From: Triticum aestivum
Lineage: Eukaryota > Streptophyta > Magnoliopsida > Poales > Poaceae
Assembly: GCF_018294505.1 (NCBI RefSeq)
Contig: NC_057800.1
Location: 474,397,037 to 474,461,036, forward strand
Direction: 5' to 3'
DNA length: 64,000 nt
Position 1 is the stretch's first letter. Each line of letters begins with the position of its first letter. Below, in pieces: positions 10,934 through 21,149 of this stretch. The notes under the pieces are model-generated. The model saw nothing but the letters and a program-made list of their open reading frames with translations. It searched no databases and was not told the DNA's origin. The position numbers and the translations under genes were made by a program.

Positions 10934-11677
10934 TCATCCATCCATAATGCCCTCCTGCTGGTGCAGCCTTTTCTTCTTCTTCTTCTTCTTCTTCTTCTTC
11001 TTCTTCTTCTTCTTCTTCTTCTTCTTGTTCTCATTCTCTATGGGAGACGGCTTCGCAACAAGCTCTTTGGACCTTGCAGCTATCTCGAAACTCACACGGG
11101 CATCGAGGGCAGCATATTTTATCCGCTCGTACGTCAAGGGATAATTCTCCCATCCAGACGACCTTAATGCCACCGTCACGTCACCCTTCTGAATATTTGT
11201 ACCGAGCACAAAATTTGCTATGTCGAATAGGGATGGTGTCTGTTTATCACAAACTTCTACAGGAATTTTGATTCTGGTTTGTAGGTCAGCGATGCTATTC
11301 AAATCAAGGTTGTACGACTCCAGCTTCTGTTTGTCCCCTTCGATGGCTACCCCACAAAAGTATACGTCCTCCCGAGACAAGAAATCGTGAAGCTCACCTG
11401 GTATGGAGGGCGAGTGTATGTTGTGGTACACCAAAACATCATCTTTGAAGCACAGCTGAAGGACGGCGGGGTGCTGGATCTTCCCAGGGGCACGCTCCGT
11501 GTACTCTGCGTCGAGACCGATGACCCTCGTCTCTACCTTTTTGAGGGAGTTGGATACATTGTTGATCCACTGCCGAACAACCATTGGGTGGACGGTGACG
11601 GTGGCAACTATGCGCATCGAGCCTTTGACGAGGACATGTTGGACGCTAAAAACCTGCATCTCGATCTCTATCGCCAT
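10934..11677 (-). CDS. DEDDy-type 3'-5' exonuclease domain protein (WRN-exonuclease-like)
   Basis: An uninterrupted 247-residue frame. The fold matches plant WRN-like 3'-5' exonuclease domains of the RNase D/DnaQ superfamily, which remove nucleotides from 3' ends using two metal ions. ExoI is VIGLDAEYT (D56, E58). ExoII lies in VYFCGVAIEGDKQKLE, with D115 the likely acid. ExoIII is YAALDA (Y188, D192). All expected acidic residues and the tyrosine are present, so activity is plausible. The C-terminus is a run of about 19 lysines encoded by a (TTC)n/(AAG)n microsatellite, followed by 11 residues; this tail is atypical. A second ATG at codon 7 could also start translation. No helicase domain is present, as in short plant members. 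A TATA-like box lies about 77 bp upstream. Confidence 0.8.
   Translation of the reverse strand: MAIEIEMQVFSVQHVLVKGSMRIVATVTVHPMVVRQWINNVSNSLKKVETRVIGLDAEYTERAPGKIQHPAVLQLCFKDDVLVYHNIHSPSIPGELHDFLSREDVYFCGVAIEGDKQKLESYNLDLNSIADLQTRIKIPVEVCDKQTPSLFDIANFVLGTNIQKGDVTVALRSSGWENYPLTYERIKYAALDARVSFEIAARSKELVAKPSPIENENKKKKKKKKKKKKKKKKKKKRLHQQEGIMDG
10969..11026. repeat. (TTC)n microsatellite encoding poly-lysine
   Basis: About 19 uninterrupted TTC triplets on the plus strand read as AAG on the minus strand, in frame with the exonuclease gene, giving its poly-lysine tail. Confidence 0.93.
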
Positions 11678-11753
11678 TTGGAACCGCTGGAACGGAGGGC
11701 TATGGTTTGGAGAATTAGGATTAGATGGCTAATCTAACTGAAGTAGTAGATGA

Positions 11754-11762
11754 TTATTTAAA
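11754..11762 (-). promoter_or_regulatory. Putative TATA box of the exonuclease gene
   Basis: CTTTAAATA on the minus strand lies about 77 bp upstream of the ATG at 11677. Spacing fits a short plant leader. No other promoter motif is clear. Confidence 0.4.
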
Positions 11763-12828
11763 GAGGTTAAAACAATGTGAACACAGTGGGGTTTGGATGC
11801 AAATGAAGACGAAGGGGAGGTGAAGAAGCCGAGGAGAATCGGTTCCCGATGAAGAAGTAAATGGGAGAAGTGGTATGCACGCAGTTGATTAGACGCCTAG
11901 GTAGACTAAACGAAAAGGCTATGCGGGTAGACTGATGAGTCGTACATGTTTGTGTACGTGCCCATCCTTCCTAATAGGTGGGACCTATGCAAACAGATAA
12001 AAAATGTGTCGTAGTTTTTTTTTGAGTGTGTGAGTGGGAGACACAACATTCTCTGGTTAAGGAATACTCCCTCCGTTTAGGTGAGTATAAGTCACCTTAT
12101 GAAAATCAGATTTTCCCAAAACCTTTAGGCGTTGAGCATTAACTTCCTGCTCGATCCCCTCCCAGCCTCGTTAGCCAGCGTTCTCTTCCTCTGATGCCAC
12201 GTTCTACCTTTCCATTTTTCCTCTTCTAAAGTGTGGAACGATCTGCATGTCGTCCTTGATGCCCAAAACGACCACTGCATGCATCGCGGTAGAGCGTTGA
12301 TTGGGCATGCACGAGAATTTGGTTCTGCTTGCAATATGGATGGTACCTAAACGATGAAGTGAACAGGCATGCCAGCACGGGAGACCTATTTACGCTATAT
12401 AATACTGGAGTACTCATGTACCTACTACTACTACTACTACTACTACTACTAGTAGTAGTAGTAGTAGTAGTAGTACAACTGTGGTACACTTAATGGTCAA
12501 AATACTATTCATCCGCTCCTCACAGTGAAGTGACAATACCCTGCGCCTGACACTAGTCCCGGCAGCGTGTTCGGGTTACCAAAGTCAGCCTCACCCTATG
12601 CACAGTGCAGTCTGTCACCGCCGCTGTACAACACATTGGCGCCTCGCCTCGTCTCCCTCTCTGCTCCCATAGCACCACTCCATCTCCATCTCCTTCTTTG
12701 TCTCCATCACATGTGCCCCCGTGTACCGTTGCCTCACTCGCCTCCCCCAGTACCACTATTCCCTCGCTAGCCGCTCCAGCACCGACATCCTTCTCCCCCG
12801 TAAATCAAGCCCCCTTCCAAACTCCACC
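11763..12828. other. Intergenic DNA upstream of the F-box gene
   Basis: A Stowaway-like left end (CTCCCTCCGTTTAGGTGAGT) begins near 12067 and appears truncated. A long trinucleotide palindrome lies at 12422-12475. The stretch 12560-12828 is C-rich and polypyrimidine-rich, suiting the 5' leader of the gene at 12829. Confidence 0.5.
12422..12475. repeat. (CTA)n(GTA)n perfect palindrome
   Basis: Nine or so CTA triplets run directly into as many GTA triplets through a central ACTAGT. The result is a self-complementary hairpin of about 25 bp per arm. Confidence 0.92.
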
Positions 12829-13114
12829 ATGGCCGAACGCGAACCGCGCAGCATCCATATGAGCCGCGATTGGAGCAATCTCCCCAGTGACATCCTCGAC
12901 CTCTCTTGTTCGTGTATGGATATGTTGAGCGCCCTGCGGCTGGCTGCATGCTCGAGGGACATGCACACGGCCATCGTCGAAGCGAGGCCTAAGCTTTTCA
13001 AGACACCCTGCTTGCTGCTATCTAGTCTTGCGAGATTGGCTCACCATGATACGGAGGCGTGCATGATGCCCCTCGACTTCAATCCGATCTCCATTAGCCG
13101 AAACTTCTTTGTAG
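12829..13114 (+). CDS. F-box/DUF295 gene, exon 1
   Basis: Begins at the ATG in ACCATGGC, the best context available. An in-frame ATG at 12721 is possible but lies in C-rich leader sequence. Encodes the F-box-like helix region. Without splicing at 13115 the frame stops at TAG 13120-13122. Confidence 0.65.
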
Positions 13115-13206
13115 GTATGTAGTGGGTCGCCATACATCATTTCCCTCGACATCGATCCGATCACCATCGCCCGAAACTTCTTGGCAGGTATGTACTGGGT
13201 CGGCAT
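13061..13206 (+). repeat. 73-bp tandem duplication containing AGGT
   Basis: Positions 13061-13133 and 13134-13206 align with a constant 73-bp offset and about 80% identity. Shared blocks include CCTCGAC, ATCCGATC, CGAAACTTCTT and AGGTATGTA. Since 73 is not a multiple of three, the duplication shifts the frame. Confidence 0.88.
13115..13187 (+). other. Candidate 73-bp intron created by the duplication
   Basis: Donor GTATGT at 13115 comes from the first repeat copy. Acceptor TTGGCAG at 13187 comes from the second. Removing it deletes exactly one repeat unit, joins ...NFFVG to MYWVG in frame and removes the TAG at 13120. The length is near the lower limit for plant introns. Splicing is inferred. 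Confidence 0.5.
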
Positions 13207-13616
13207 GAACTCCCATTGGATGGCCACCTTCAGAGAAGACGGTAAAAAGTTGGTGCTCGTGAACTTCCAGACCTCCCATGAGATTATCCTTCCTCCATTG
13301 GATTATATAGAGTATTACCATCGCGGTCCAAGTCATCTAGATTACTACGTCAGTTGGATGGACCTTGTTTTGCAGAAGACTGTAATCTGCCAAGTGCCCA
13401 CACGACATGCAAATTACGTAGACTTCAAGCTAATTGCCTTGTTTGACTGCGGACTCGCCTATCTTTACGCCGGTGCCTTCTTTAGCTGGAGACAACTCGG
13501 CTCGCAGTGGATCATTGTCAAAGATGATACACACTTCTGTGATGCTATTGAACACAATGGCATCATCTACGCGATCGACAAAGCAGATGGCACCACGTAT
13601 TGCTGGGACGGCGCGT
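13188..13616 (+). CDS. F-box/DUF295 gene, exon 2
   Basis: Encodes the first half of the DUF295 domain (MYWVGMNSHWMATF... to ADGTTYCWDGA). It ends at phase 1 before GTAAGT. The segment also aligns in pattern with the gene fragment at 9805-10010. Confidence 0.72.
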
Positions 13617-14018
13617 GTAAGTTGTTTCCCCTCATGTTAATGATCACGCCATGCCACTGTTTGAACTTTTTGTGATGATTGGTATATCTCTGTTTGAGCA
13701 AAATTTGAGTAGAACTATGGCAATGTATTAGAGACGCCGTAAATCAGCTATATTTGGAATGAGTTAATTCATGCGATTGTGACTATGTCATTACAGCCAA
13801 TTTGTACCCTGAATAATCAAATGGTTAGGAATATATGGATATTATCCTTATTTTACAGTAATCTATATACTACTACTAAATATGAGTGTGTATCAATGGC
13901 CATGTTAGTTTCCTCATTTTCATGATGTAGAAACATGCACCACACTGTTGGTTTCATCTAACCATACATTAGGGAAGTAAATGTGCATATTGAGAACTCT
14001 ATATTTGGAAGTAGTGAA

Positions 14019-14981
14019 TGTCGGATTTCGGGTTCCGGCAGACCCTTGAGGTTCGAACACTGGGGTGCGCGCGAAGATTTTGCCTCCTACCTACCTGCAC
14101 CCCTCCACCTTGCAAAGATCTAAACTAAGGAAAGAATAACACAAGAGACACAGGGTTTATACTGGTTCGGGCCACCGTTGTGGTGTAATACCCTACTCCA
14201 GTGTCTGGTGTGGTGGATTGCCTCTTGGGCTGATGATGATGAACAATACAAGGAGGAATAGCCTCGCGAGGGTCTGTTCTTGGCTGGGGCGATGAACTAC
14301 TGGGAGGAGCTCAGTCACCTTTCTCTCTCTCTCTCTCTCTCTCTGATCTTCTCTATCCTTCGATCCCTCCGGCTAGCTCGCTCCTTTTCTCTGCCCCCTT
14401 TGCTCTGTGGGTGGCTGGTCCTATTTATAGAGGCCCTGGTCCTCTTCCCAAATATCGAGCGGGAAGGGAGCCAACAATGGCGGGCTAATATGAAGGGGGA
14501 CAGCTAGTATCAACTATCCTGATAAAAGTAGTCTTCGCCTGCGCAAAGCTCTGGTGATGACGCCGTCTTGGGCTCCATGGTGACCTCCATCTCGTAGTCC
14601 TCCTGGTCTTGGTCTCATTGAACCGAAACGGCAACCTTTGCCTGATGCCTCGGTACTCTGCGGCTGCGCTTGCCCCCTTTGCACCAAAGAGGAAGGGAGG
14701 ACACTGCGCGGGCTGGCACCCGCCTGGCGCCCCCGGTTGTCATGGCTTGCGTCACGGGCACCTCGTGAGGTACCCCGCCTTGATCCCTCCGCCTCCTTGT
14801 GAACCAGCCTGACGAGGCCGTGCCTGAGGAAGCTTCGCGTCGTCCGCCCCGCGAGGCTTTGGCCCTCGCGAGGGTCTTGGGTTTGTGTTGGTGAAGATGG
14901 GCCGCGCTGGGCCCCCCTTTGAGCCACGCCGCAGGCCACAGGCAGGCAAGTCTGGGGACCCCCGTTCCCAGAACGCCGACA
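14019..14981 (-). repeat. Tat element 3' LTR
   Basis: 963 bp, TGTCGG...CCGACA. It carries the minus-strand TATA box CTATAAATAG at 14421-14430. Just inside lies the minus-strand polypurine-like GGGCCCGGGGGCTA (about 14983-14996). Confidence 0.95.
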
Positions 14982-15192
14982 GTAGCCCCCGGGCCCAAGG
15001 CGCGCCTGGACTTGGCCGTGCAGGGAGGCGGAAGGGCAAGAGCGAAGTGTCGTGGACCCTAACAGCCTGCGGCCTTGGGCGCTGCGTGGCGGTTGATTTG
15101 ACGTGGGCGCCTCCACTTCCTCATGGTGCCTCGGCAACTGCACGGATTGGACAAGTCCCTACATGCAAAATGGGTCATAATTACCTGCGATC

Positions 15193-16062
15193 GTGGGGGC
15201 CGTTGGTTGGCCATCGCCAGCCATAAGTATGGACCGGCGTGCGCCCTTCCAGTTCATCCCCCCTTGCTTCTCCTTTTTCTTCATGGCCCCGTCGAGGAGG
15301 TTCTCGGCCGCAGAGAAGGGGAAGGCTCGCCGGGTTGAGCCCGCCTCTACCCCACCCAAGCGCGGCCGAGGGCGCCCTTGCAAACATCCTGTGGCCACCA
15401 TGGTGGCTCCCCGCGGCCGTGGAGGCGATCTTCAGCACAGCGACGGGCGGATTGCTGCGGCCGGGGGGCGTGCTCCAGCTGCGCATCCCCCTAGGCCGGG
15501 CTTTCGTGCTGCTGAAGTGCTGTCGGAGTTCGTCGTGTGGTCGGCGGAGCCGACTAGCACACAGCTTCCGCTTCCTCGCTTCCTCCTCGGCGAGCTCCCG
15601 GCCGGCGCCCCGGGCGGCCTCTGGCTCCAGGCCGACGGCTGCTGCAGCCGGGCCTCATGGGTCTCACTGGAGGTCTCCGCGGCCGGGAGCCTATCCCTGG
15701 CCCGCGGTTGGCAGACGTTTGCCTGCGCGCGTGGCCTGAGCCGTCGGTGCACCCTGCACTTCAAGTTCGACGGTGATGCCACCCTCTACGTGAGGATGTT
15801 TGGGGAAGATGGTCGCCGCACAGGGTGTTGCCCCGAGGGTGACGACCGCGGCTAGGAACCCAGCTCCGGCGATGATGGAGAGGGCAGCGCTCGCGCGGCT
15901 GGCGGTGCTCAGGGTTCCTCAAGCTTCTCCGGTTCTTCTTCAAGCGGCGACTCTTCTAGCGGTGGCCGCGGTCAGCCTCCACGCCGTCGTATCTGCTTGG
16001 GGGGTGGCAACGTGTCCGCCCGCCGTCGCGCCCTGGTGAAGCGCGAGAGGGAGTCCGCCTGA
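15193..16062 (+). pseudogene. AT-hook plus B3-like DNA-binding protein, antisense in the Tat element
   Basis: The frame is open from 15193 to TAG at 15853-15855, then continues in the same frame to TGA at 16060-16062: 290 codons with one internal stop. Starts at 15229 or 15283 are also possible. Residues 56-65 (KRGRGRPCKH) are an AT-hook core, which binds the AT-rich minor groove. Residues about 104-205 follow the plant B3 pattern: LPLPRFL, GLWLQADG, WVSLEV, RGW..F, FKFDGDATLYVRMFGEDG. After the TAG comes a Ser/Gly-rich tail and a basic end. It runs opposite to pol, between integrase and the 3' LTR, where Tat elements often carry extra ORFs. B3 assignment is by pattern. Confidence 0.58.
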
Positions 16063-16714
16063 GCTTCGGAGGCAGCTCAGGCCCTCCCTGCGGGCCGGTG
16101 TGAGGCGAGCTGCACCAGATTTGTTCTTTCTTTTCCTTTTTCCTACATAACAAAGACAGTAGTGTGGAGCCCCGTGGGGGCGTGTTTGGGTTATTTCTGT
16201 TAATCATCATTTTGCTTTCGTTATCGTACCTTCCGGCTATGTGCCCGAGCGTGGATAGTTCCCGGCCCCGGCCATGGGGGGCGACCGACCTAGGCCCTTT
16301 GTTTGTGTCGTGGTGCCCATGGGGCACGGACTGGAGGGGTGCTCCTGTAATGGGCCCAGGTCGCGAACTCTTTGAATGACTAGGATAGGAACACTCGCGA
16401 GGGCGCTCAGCTGCCCCCCTCGCGAGGCCTTGCACAAGAGAAATCGAGGCAGGAGAGTGAAAAGTCGAAGAACCACAAGCCAAAGACAGCAACAACTTCA
16501 ATAAAACTTCGAATGAGAAGGAACAAGCCAACTGCGGAAAGCAAATGAAAAGCCGCGTCCCGCACCTAATCTAGTCTTCGACGTCTTCTCACCAGCGCGG
16601 AGCTAAGTGCTACCACTGGGCATGGGAGGGAGCCCCAGGGCCTGAGGCCGGCGCTCCTGAGACTCCAGGGCATGTACAACCCCAACTCATTATTACGTGA
16701 GAGTGTCACGGGCG
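16063..16714. other. Non-coding 3' region of the Tat element
   Basis: Lies between the antisense frame and the 55-bp array. No supported gene. Confidence 0.6.
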
Positions 16715-17093
16715 GCGAGCTTCACAGGCGTTGGCCTTCTTCATAGGCTCCGGGCCTTTTCCATAACGCGATAGCTTCACAGGCATTCGCCTTCTTCACA
16801 GGCTCTGGGCCTTTTCCAAAACGCGATAGCTTCACAGGCATTTGCCTTCTTCATAGGCTCTAGGCCTTTTCCAAAACGCTATAGCTTCATAGGCATTCAC
16901 CTTCTTCACAGGCTCTGGGCCTTTTCCAAAACGCGATTGCTTCACAGGCATTCGCCTTCTTCACAGGCTCTGGGCCTTTTCCAAAACGCGATAGCTTCAC
17001 AGGCATTCGCCTTCTTCACAGGCTCTGGGCCTTTACCAAAACGTGATAGCTTCACAGGCATTCGCCTTCTTCACAGGCTCTGGGCCTTTTCAG
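16715..17093. repeat. 55-bp tandem array at the end of pol
   Basis: About seven copies, each containing CTTCACAGGCATTCGCCTTC and TCTGGGCCTTTTCCAAAACG. Anchors at 16767, 16822, 16877, 16932, 16987 and 17042 are exactly 55 bp apart. The array starts where the integrase reading frame ends (17090, minus), inside the element's 3' region. Confidence 0.95.
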
Positions 17094-18767
17094 GGGTAGA
17101 ACCTCCGGAGGTGCTGGATGTTCCATGCATTCTGGACTGGCACCCCCTCCTGAGTCTCCAAGCGTGCGGAGCCAGGCCTGGAAACATGAACAACTTTGAA
17201 CGGGTCCTCCCACATGGGAGAGAGCTTGTGCAGCCCCTCCCTGGAGAGAACCCGCCTGAGCACGAGGTCTCCTACCTCGAGAGTTCTGGGGCGGATGTTT
17301 CGGCAGTGATATCGCCGCAGTGCTTGTTGATACCTTGCCGCTCGTAGCGCGGCTTCTCGGCAACGTTCCTCCCCCAGCATGAGGTCCATCCCCCGCATGG
17401 CGTCCTGTTGCGCCTCGTCGAACGCCAGGACCCGCGCGGAGCAATGTTTGACCTCTTGAGGGAGGACCGCTTCGGCTCTGTAGACCAGGAAGAACGGGGT
17501 CTCTCCAGTCGGCTTGGTCGCGGTTGTGCGGATGGAGCACAACACGGACTGAAGCTCGTCGTACCAACCCCTGCCGCAGGCCTCTAGCTTCTTCTTGAAC
17601 GTCCTGGTCTTGAGGCCCCATAGGACCTCCGTTGCTTCGGGGGTGCACCACCGAAGCGTAGCATATCTGCGTTCCAAGGTTAGCACAGTATGTTTTGAAG
17701 AGGTTACTGGTGAACTGCGAACCGTTGTCCATGATGATGTGATTCGGCACCCCGAACCGGCTCACGATGCCCTTGATGAACTTGACCGCGGAACCCGCGG
17801 GAATGGTGCGGACAGCCTCTACTTCAGCCCACTTGGTGAACTTGTCCACGGCGACGTAGAGGTAGCGGTAGCCCCCGGGCGCCCGAGGAAACGGGCCCAA
17901 GATGTCCAGCCCCCAGACCGCGAATGCCCACGAAAGGGGTATAGTCTGCAAACCTCCTGTTGGCTGATGGATCTGCTTGGCGTGGAACTGGCAGGCCTCA
18001 CAAGCTTTCACTAGTTCGACGGCGTAATTGAGCGCGGTGGGCCAATAAAACCCACTGCGGAACGCCTTGCCGACGAGGGTCCGTGATGATGAATGATGTC
18101 CACAGTCTCCGCCGTGTATATCTTCCAGCAGTTCCTTCCCTTGCTCCCTGGAGATGCAGCACAGGGATACATCGTTTGGCCGCTTCGGGTAGAGCTCTCC
18201 ATCCTTAATGCAGTATGCCGTGGCCTGGCGTGCCACTCGCTCCGCTTCCTCCCCCTTCTCTGGCAGGGTCCCTTGCGTTAGGTAACTCCGGAGCTCCGCG
18301 ATCCAACATCCCTCCTGAGGTTCCATCGTCAGGAGCAGGCGTGCTCCTGAGGCCGGGCCATAGGCCGGAGCCCCTGAGGCAGGTGGCTCGGGGAGCTCCT
18401 CCCGGGGCTGAGCCGTGTTCGATAATGACGGCAGGGCTGATGGCTTGAAGAGCCGTTCCTCGAAAACGCCAGGCTCCTGAGGTAACCGCCTGGATGCCCG
18501 TTTGGTGATGTCGTCGGCCTCCTGATTGGTGCCACGGGGCACATGCTGCAACTCCAACCCCCAGAACTGCTTCTCCATCCTGCGGACCTCCGTTAGGTAG
18601 GCTTCCATGTGCTCATCCTTCGGCTCGTACACCTTGTGGGAGAAATTGACGAGGAGCTATGAATCGCCCTTGATGGTGAGGCGTTTCACCCCCAGGGCAG
18701 CCGCGGCCTTCAAGCCCGCTATTAAACCTTCATACTCCGCTATGTTGTTGGAGACATTTTCACCTTG
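17090..18767 (-). pseudogene. Tat integrase with C-terminal end of second RNase H
   Basis: On the minus strand the end of the archaeal-type RNase H (HVPRGTNQEADDITKRAS) leads into integrase. The zinc-binding H-H-C-C part is visible (DIHGGDCGHH ... CEACQF). It is followed by the first two catalytic Asp (GLDILGPF and IMDNGSQF). Shortly after HPRSNG, at about 17640, sequence is missing and the frame changes. The lost stretch is where the third catalytic residue, Glu, lies in this family. The C-terminal part resumes in another frame (to 17090). An in-frame TAG lies at 18657-18659. The enzyme cannot be active. Confidence 0.85.
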
Positions 18768-19646
18768 CTAGAAACAGAGCTGCACGGCGTAATAGAGCTT
18801 GTCCTGTGTGGGCGATATAAGCACCGCCCCAGCCCCAGCGCCATGCCTGGAGAACGCCCCATCGAAGTACATGACCCAGCCTTCTGGCGCCTTGCTTCCC
18901 GGGGACAGGGACCGATCCTCGTCGGCCTTGAGGCCTGGCGCCTCCGTCCGTTCTGCCACAAAATCCGCCAACGCTGCTCCCTTGATGACTCTGGTCGTGC
19001 TGAATTCGAGCTGGAATGCTTGCAGTTCTATGTTCATCTCAACGACCCTTCCAGCTGAATTAGGGCTCCTGAGCACTCTCTCCAGGGGGTATGACGAGAC
19101 GACCTTGATGGGGTGACCCTGAAAATAGTGCCGCAACTTGCGCGAGGCCACCAGTAGCGCGAGGAGGAGTTTTTGAGGCATGGGGTACCGTGCTCTTGCA
19201 TCCCGCAGCACCGTACTGACGAAGTACACTGGGTGCTCAACGAGGTGGAGTGCGTCAGCGCTGGTGGCTCCCTTCGGAGACCATGGCGCCTCTTGAGGCA
19301 ATGAGGCCTCCTAAGACTGGCCATCTGGAAGAGGGGCCTCTTCCACCTCTGGTGCGCCCCTCTGCGGTGGCTGATCCTCCTCAGCCGCGGTGGCAGTTTC
19401 TGTAGGCCTTCCTTGTCCCTGTTCTGCCTTGTCCCGGGCTGCTGCCGTGGTTTTGGTTCGGCGCTCCTCTCTGACTGCCACCAGGGCCGCGCTGGCGGAG
19501 TAGGGAGTGGCGGCGAGGTAAAGCACCAGGGGCTCTTGAGGGCGCGGAGCCACCATGACCGGTGGGCTGGTCAGGTATCTCTTGAGATCCTGGAACGCCT
19601 TGTCAGCCTCTTTAGTCCACTCGAAGGGCCCCTTTTTCTTCATTAA
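18768..19646 (-). pseudogene. Tat RNase H and second (archaeal-type) RNase H
   Basis: The first RNase H follows the RT connection (EWTKEADKAFQDLKRYL). A Gln/Glu-rich insertion and TAG 19311-19313 come next, then [10 protein letters not shown] and the second RNase H ([20 protein letters not shown]), whose Asp is present. The frame ends at TAG 18768-18770 and is open beyond it. These frames lie in phase with RT, so pol was one polyprotein. Confidence 0.82.
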
Positions 19647-20306
19647 CTAGAAGAAGGGTAGTGCTCGTTCCCCCAACTTGGAGATGAAGCGCCCTAGCGC
19701 GGTAACGCGCCCCGTGAGCTTCTGCATTTCTATGAGGGTCTTTGGCGGGCTCATGTCTTCCACCGCCTTGACCTTCTCCGGGTTAGCCTCGATGCCTCGG
19801 TGAGACACAAGGAAACCCAAGAGCTTGCCCGAGGGGACTCCGAACACACACTTCTCTGGGTTGAGCCATAGGTTCACTGCATTGAGGCTCGCGAAGGTTT
19901 CCTCCAAGTCTTGTATCAAGGTCCTGGCCTCCCGGGACTTTACCATGATGTCATCGACGTAAGCTTCAACATTCTTCCCGAGCTGCGGGCCCAAGGTGAT
20001 GTGCATTAGCCGCTGGAAGGTCGCCCCTGCGTTACGCAGCCCGAATGGCATGCATGTGTAGCAGTACACCCCACACGGGGTTAGGAAGGCTGTCTTCTCG
20101 ACGTCTTCTACCGCCATCTTGATCTGGTGATACCCAGAGAAGGCATCCAAGAAGCATAATAGGTCGCATTCCGTAGTGGAATCGACGATCTGGTCGATGC
20201 GGGGGAGCGGGAACGGATCTTGCGGGCATGCTTTGTTGAGGTCGGTGAAGTCGACACACATGCGCTCCTTCCCTCCCTTCTTTGGCACAACGACAGGGTT
20301 GGCCAA
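19647..20306 (-). pseudogene. Tat reverse transcriptase
   Basis: RT domain with motif FLDAFSGYHQI and the catalytic YVDD (EAYVDDIMVKS), both intact. In-frame stops flank it: TAA 20364-20366 and TAG 20394-20396 upstream, TAG 19647-19649 at the end. The RT core itself is uninterrupted. Confidence 0.88.
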
Positions 20307-20393
20307 CCAATCCGGGTATCGGACCTCACGAATGACCCCAGCGGCTTCTAATTTACGGGTTTCTTAGACGACGAAGGCCTGCTTTTCTGTGGA

Positions 20394-21149
20394 CTACCGC
20401 CTGGCCTTCTGCTTCGCAGGGCGCACGTTGGGGCACACGTTGAGGTGATGTTCGATTACACTCCTAGGGATCCCTACCAACTGGTCAGGCGCCCAAGCGA
20501 ATACCTTCTTGTTTGCGCGCAGGAACCTGACCAGGGCCTTCTCCTGCTCGGGTTTGACGTGGGCGCCTATGGTGAAAGTGGCGTTGGTGGACCCGTCCTC
20601 ATCGACGGGTATCTGCTTGGTTTCTGCCTTGTCTTGGGTGAACAACTGTTTCTTCTTGGCGGGTGCAGCCCCCTTGGGCCCGGGGGTCTCCAAGTCGGCG
20701 GGATGTGCCGACGCCGCCGTCTTGAAGGCAAGATTGAGCACCCGCAGCGCATCCCCGGTGTCCCCGTGCACAGTGAGGACACCGCTGCTCCCGGGCATCT
20801 TCATGAGGTTGTACGCCGGGTGCGTCGTGGCCATGAACTGGGCCAGCGCTGGGTAGCCGAGGATGGCGTTGTAGGGGAGGCCGATGGGGGCGATGTCAAA
20901 GTCGACCAGCTCCGTGCGGAAGTTGCCGTAGGTGCCGAAGGTTACTGGGAGCCGGATCTGCCCCAAGGAGCTGGACGACTTGCCCCCAACGCCTGAGAAG
21001 GGCCGGCTGGGTTGCAGCCGTTCCAGGGGTATGCAGAGGAGGTTGAAGGCCTCGACCGAGAGCATGCTGAGGCCCGCACCACCAACAATGAGGGTTCTGG
21101 TGACGGCCACCTGGCAGATGGTGGGGGTGGCACAGCATGGGGAGCGCAC
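20394..21149 (-). pseudogene. Tat aspartic protease region
   Basis: Matches the Tat protease segment (LPVTFGTYGNF, then LPYNAILGYPALAQF). The active-site Asp expected before GG is Val here (TLIVGGAGLS), so the protease is probably dead. It continues in phase into RT. Confidence 0.72.

Noticed and set aside
12721..12828. Upstream in-frame ATG at 12721 as the F-box gene start
   Set aside because: The added residues are low-complexity and leader-like. The ATG at 12829 has better context and starts a typical N-terminus.
15432..15782. Minus-strand frame opposite the B3-like ORF
   Set aside because: Shadow of the GC-rich plus-strand frame, which has the recognisable AT-hook and B3-like pattern.
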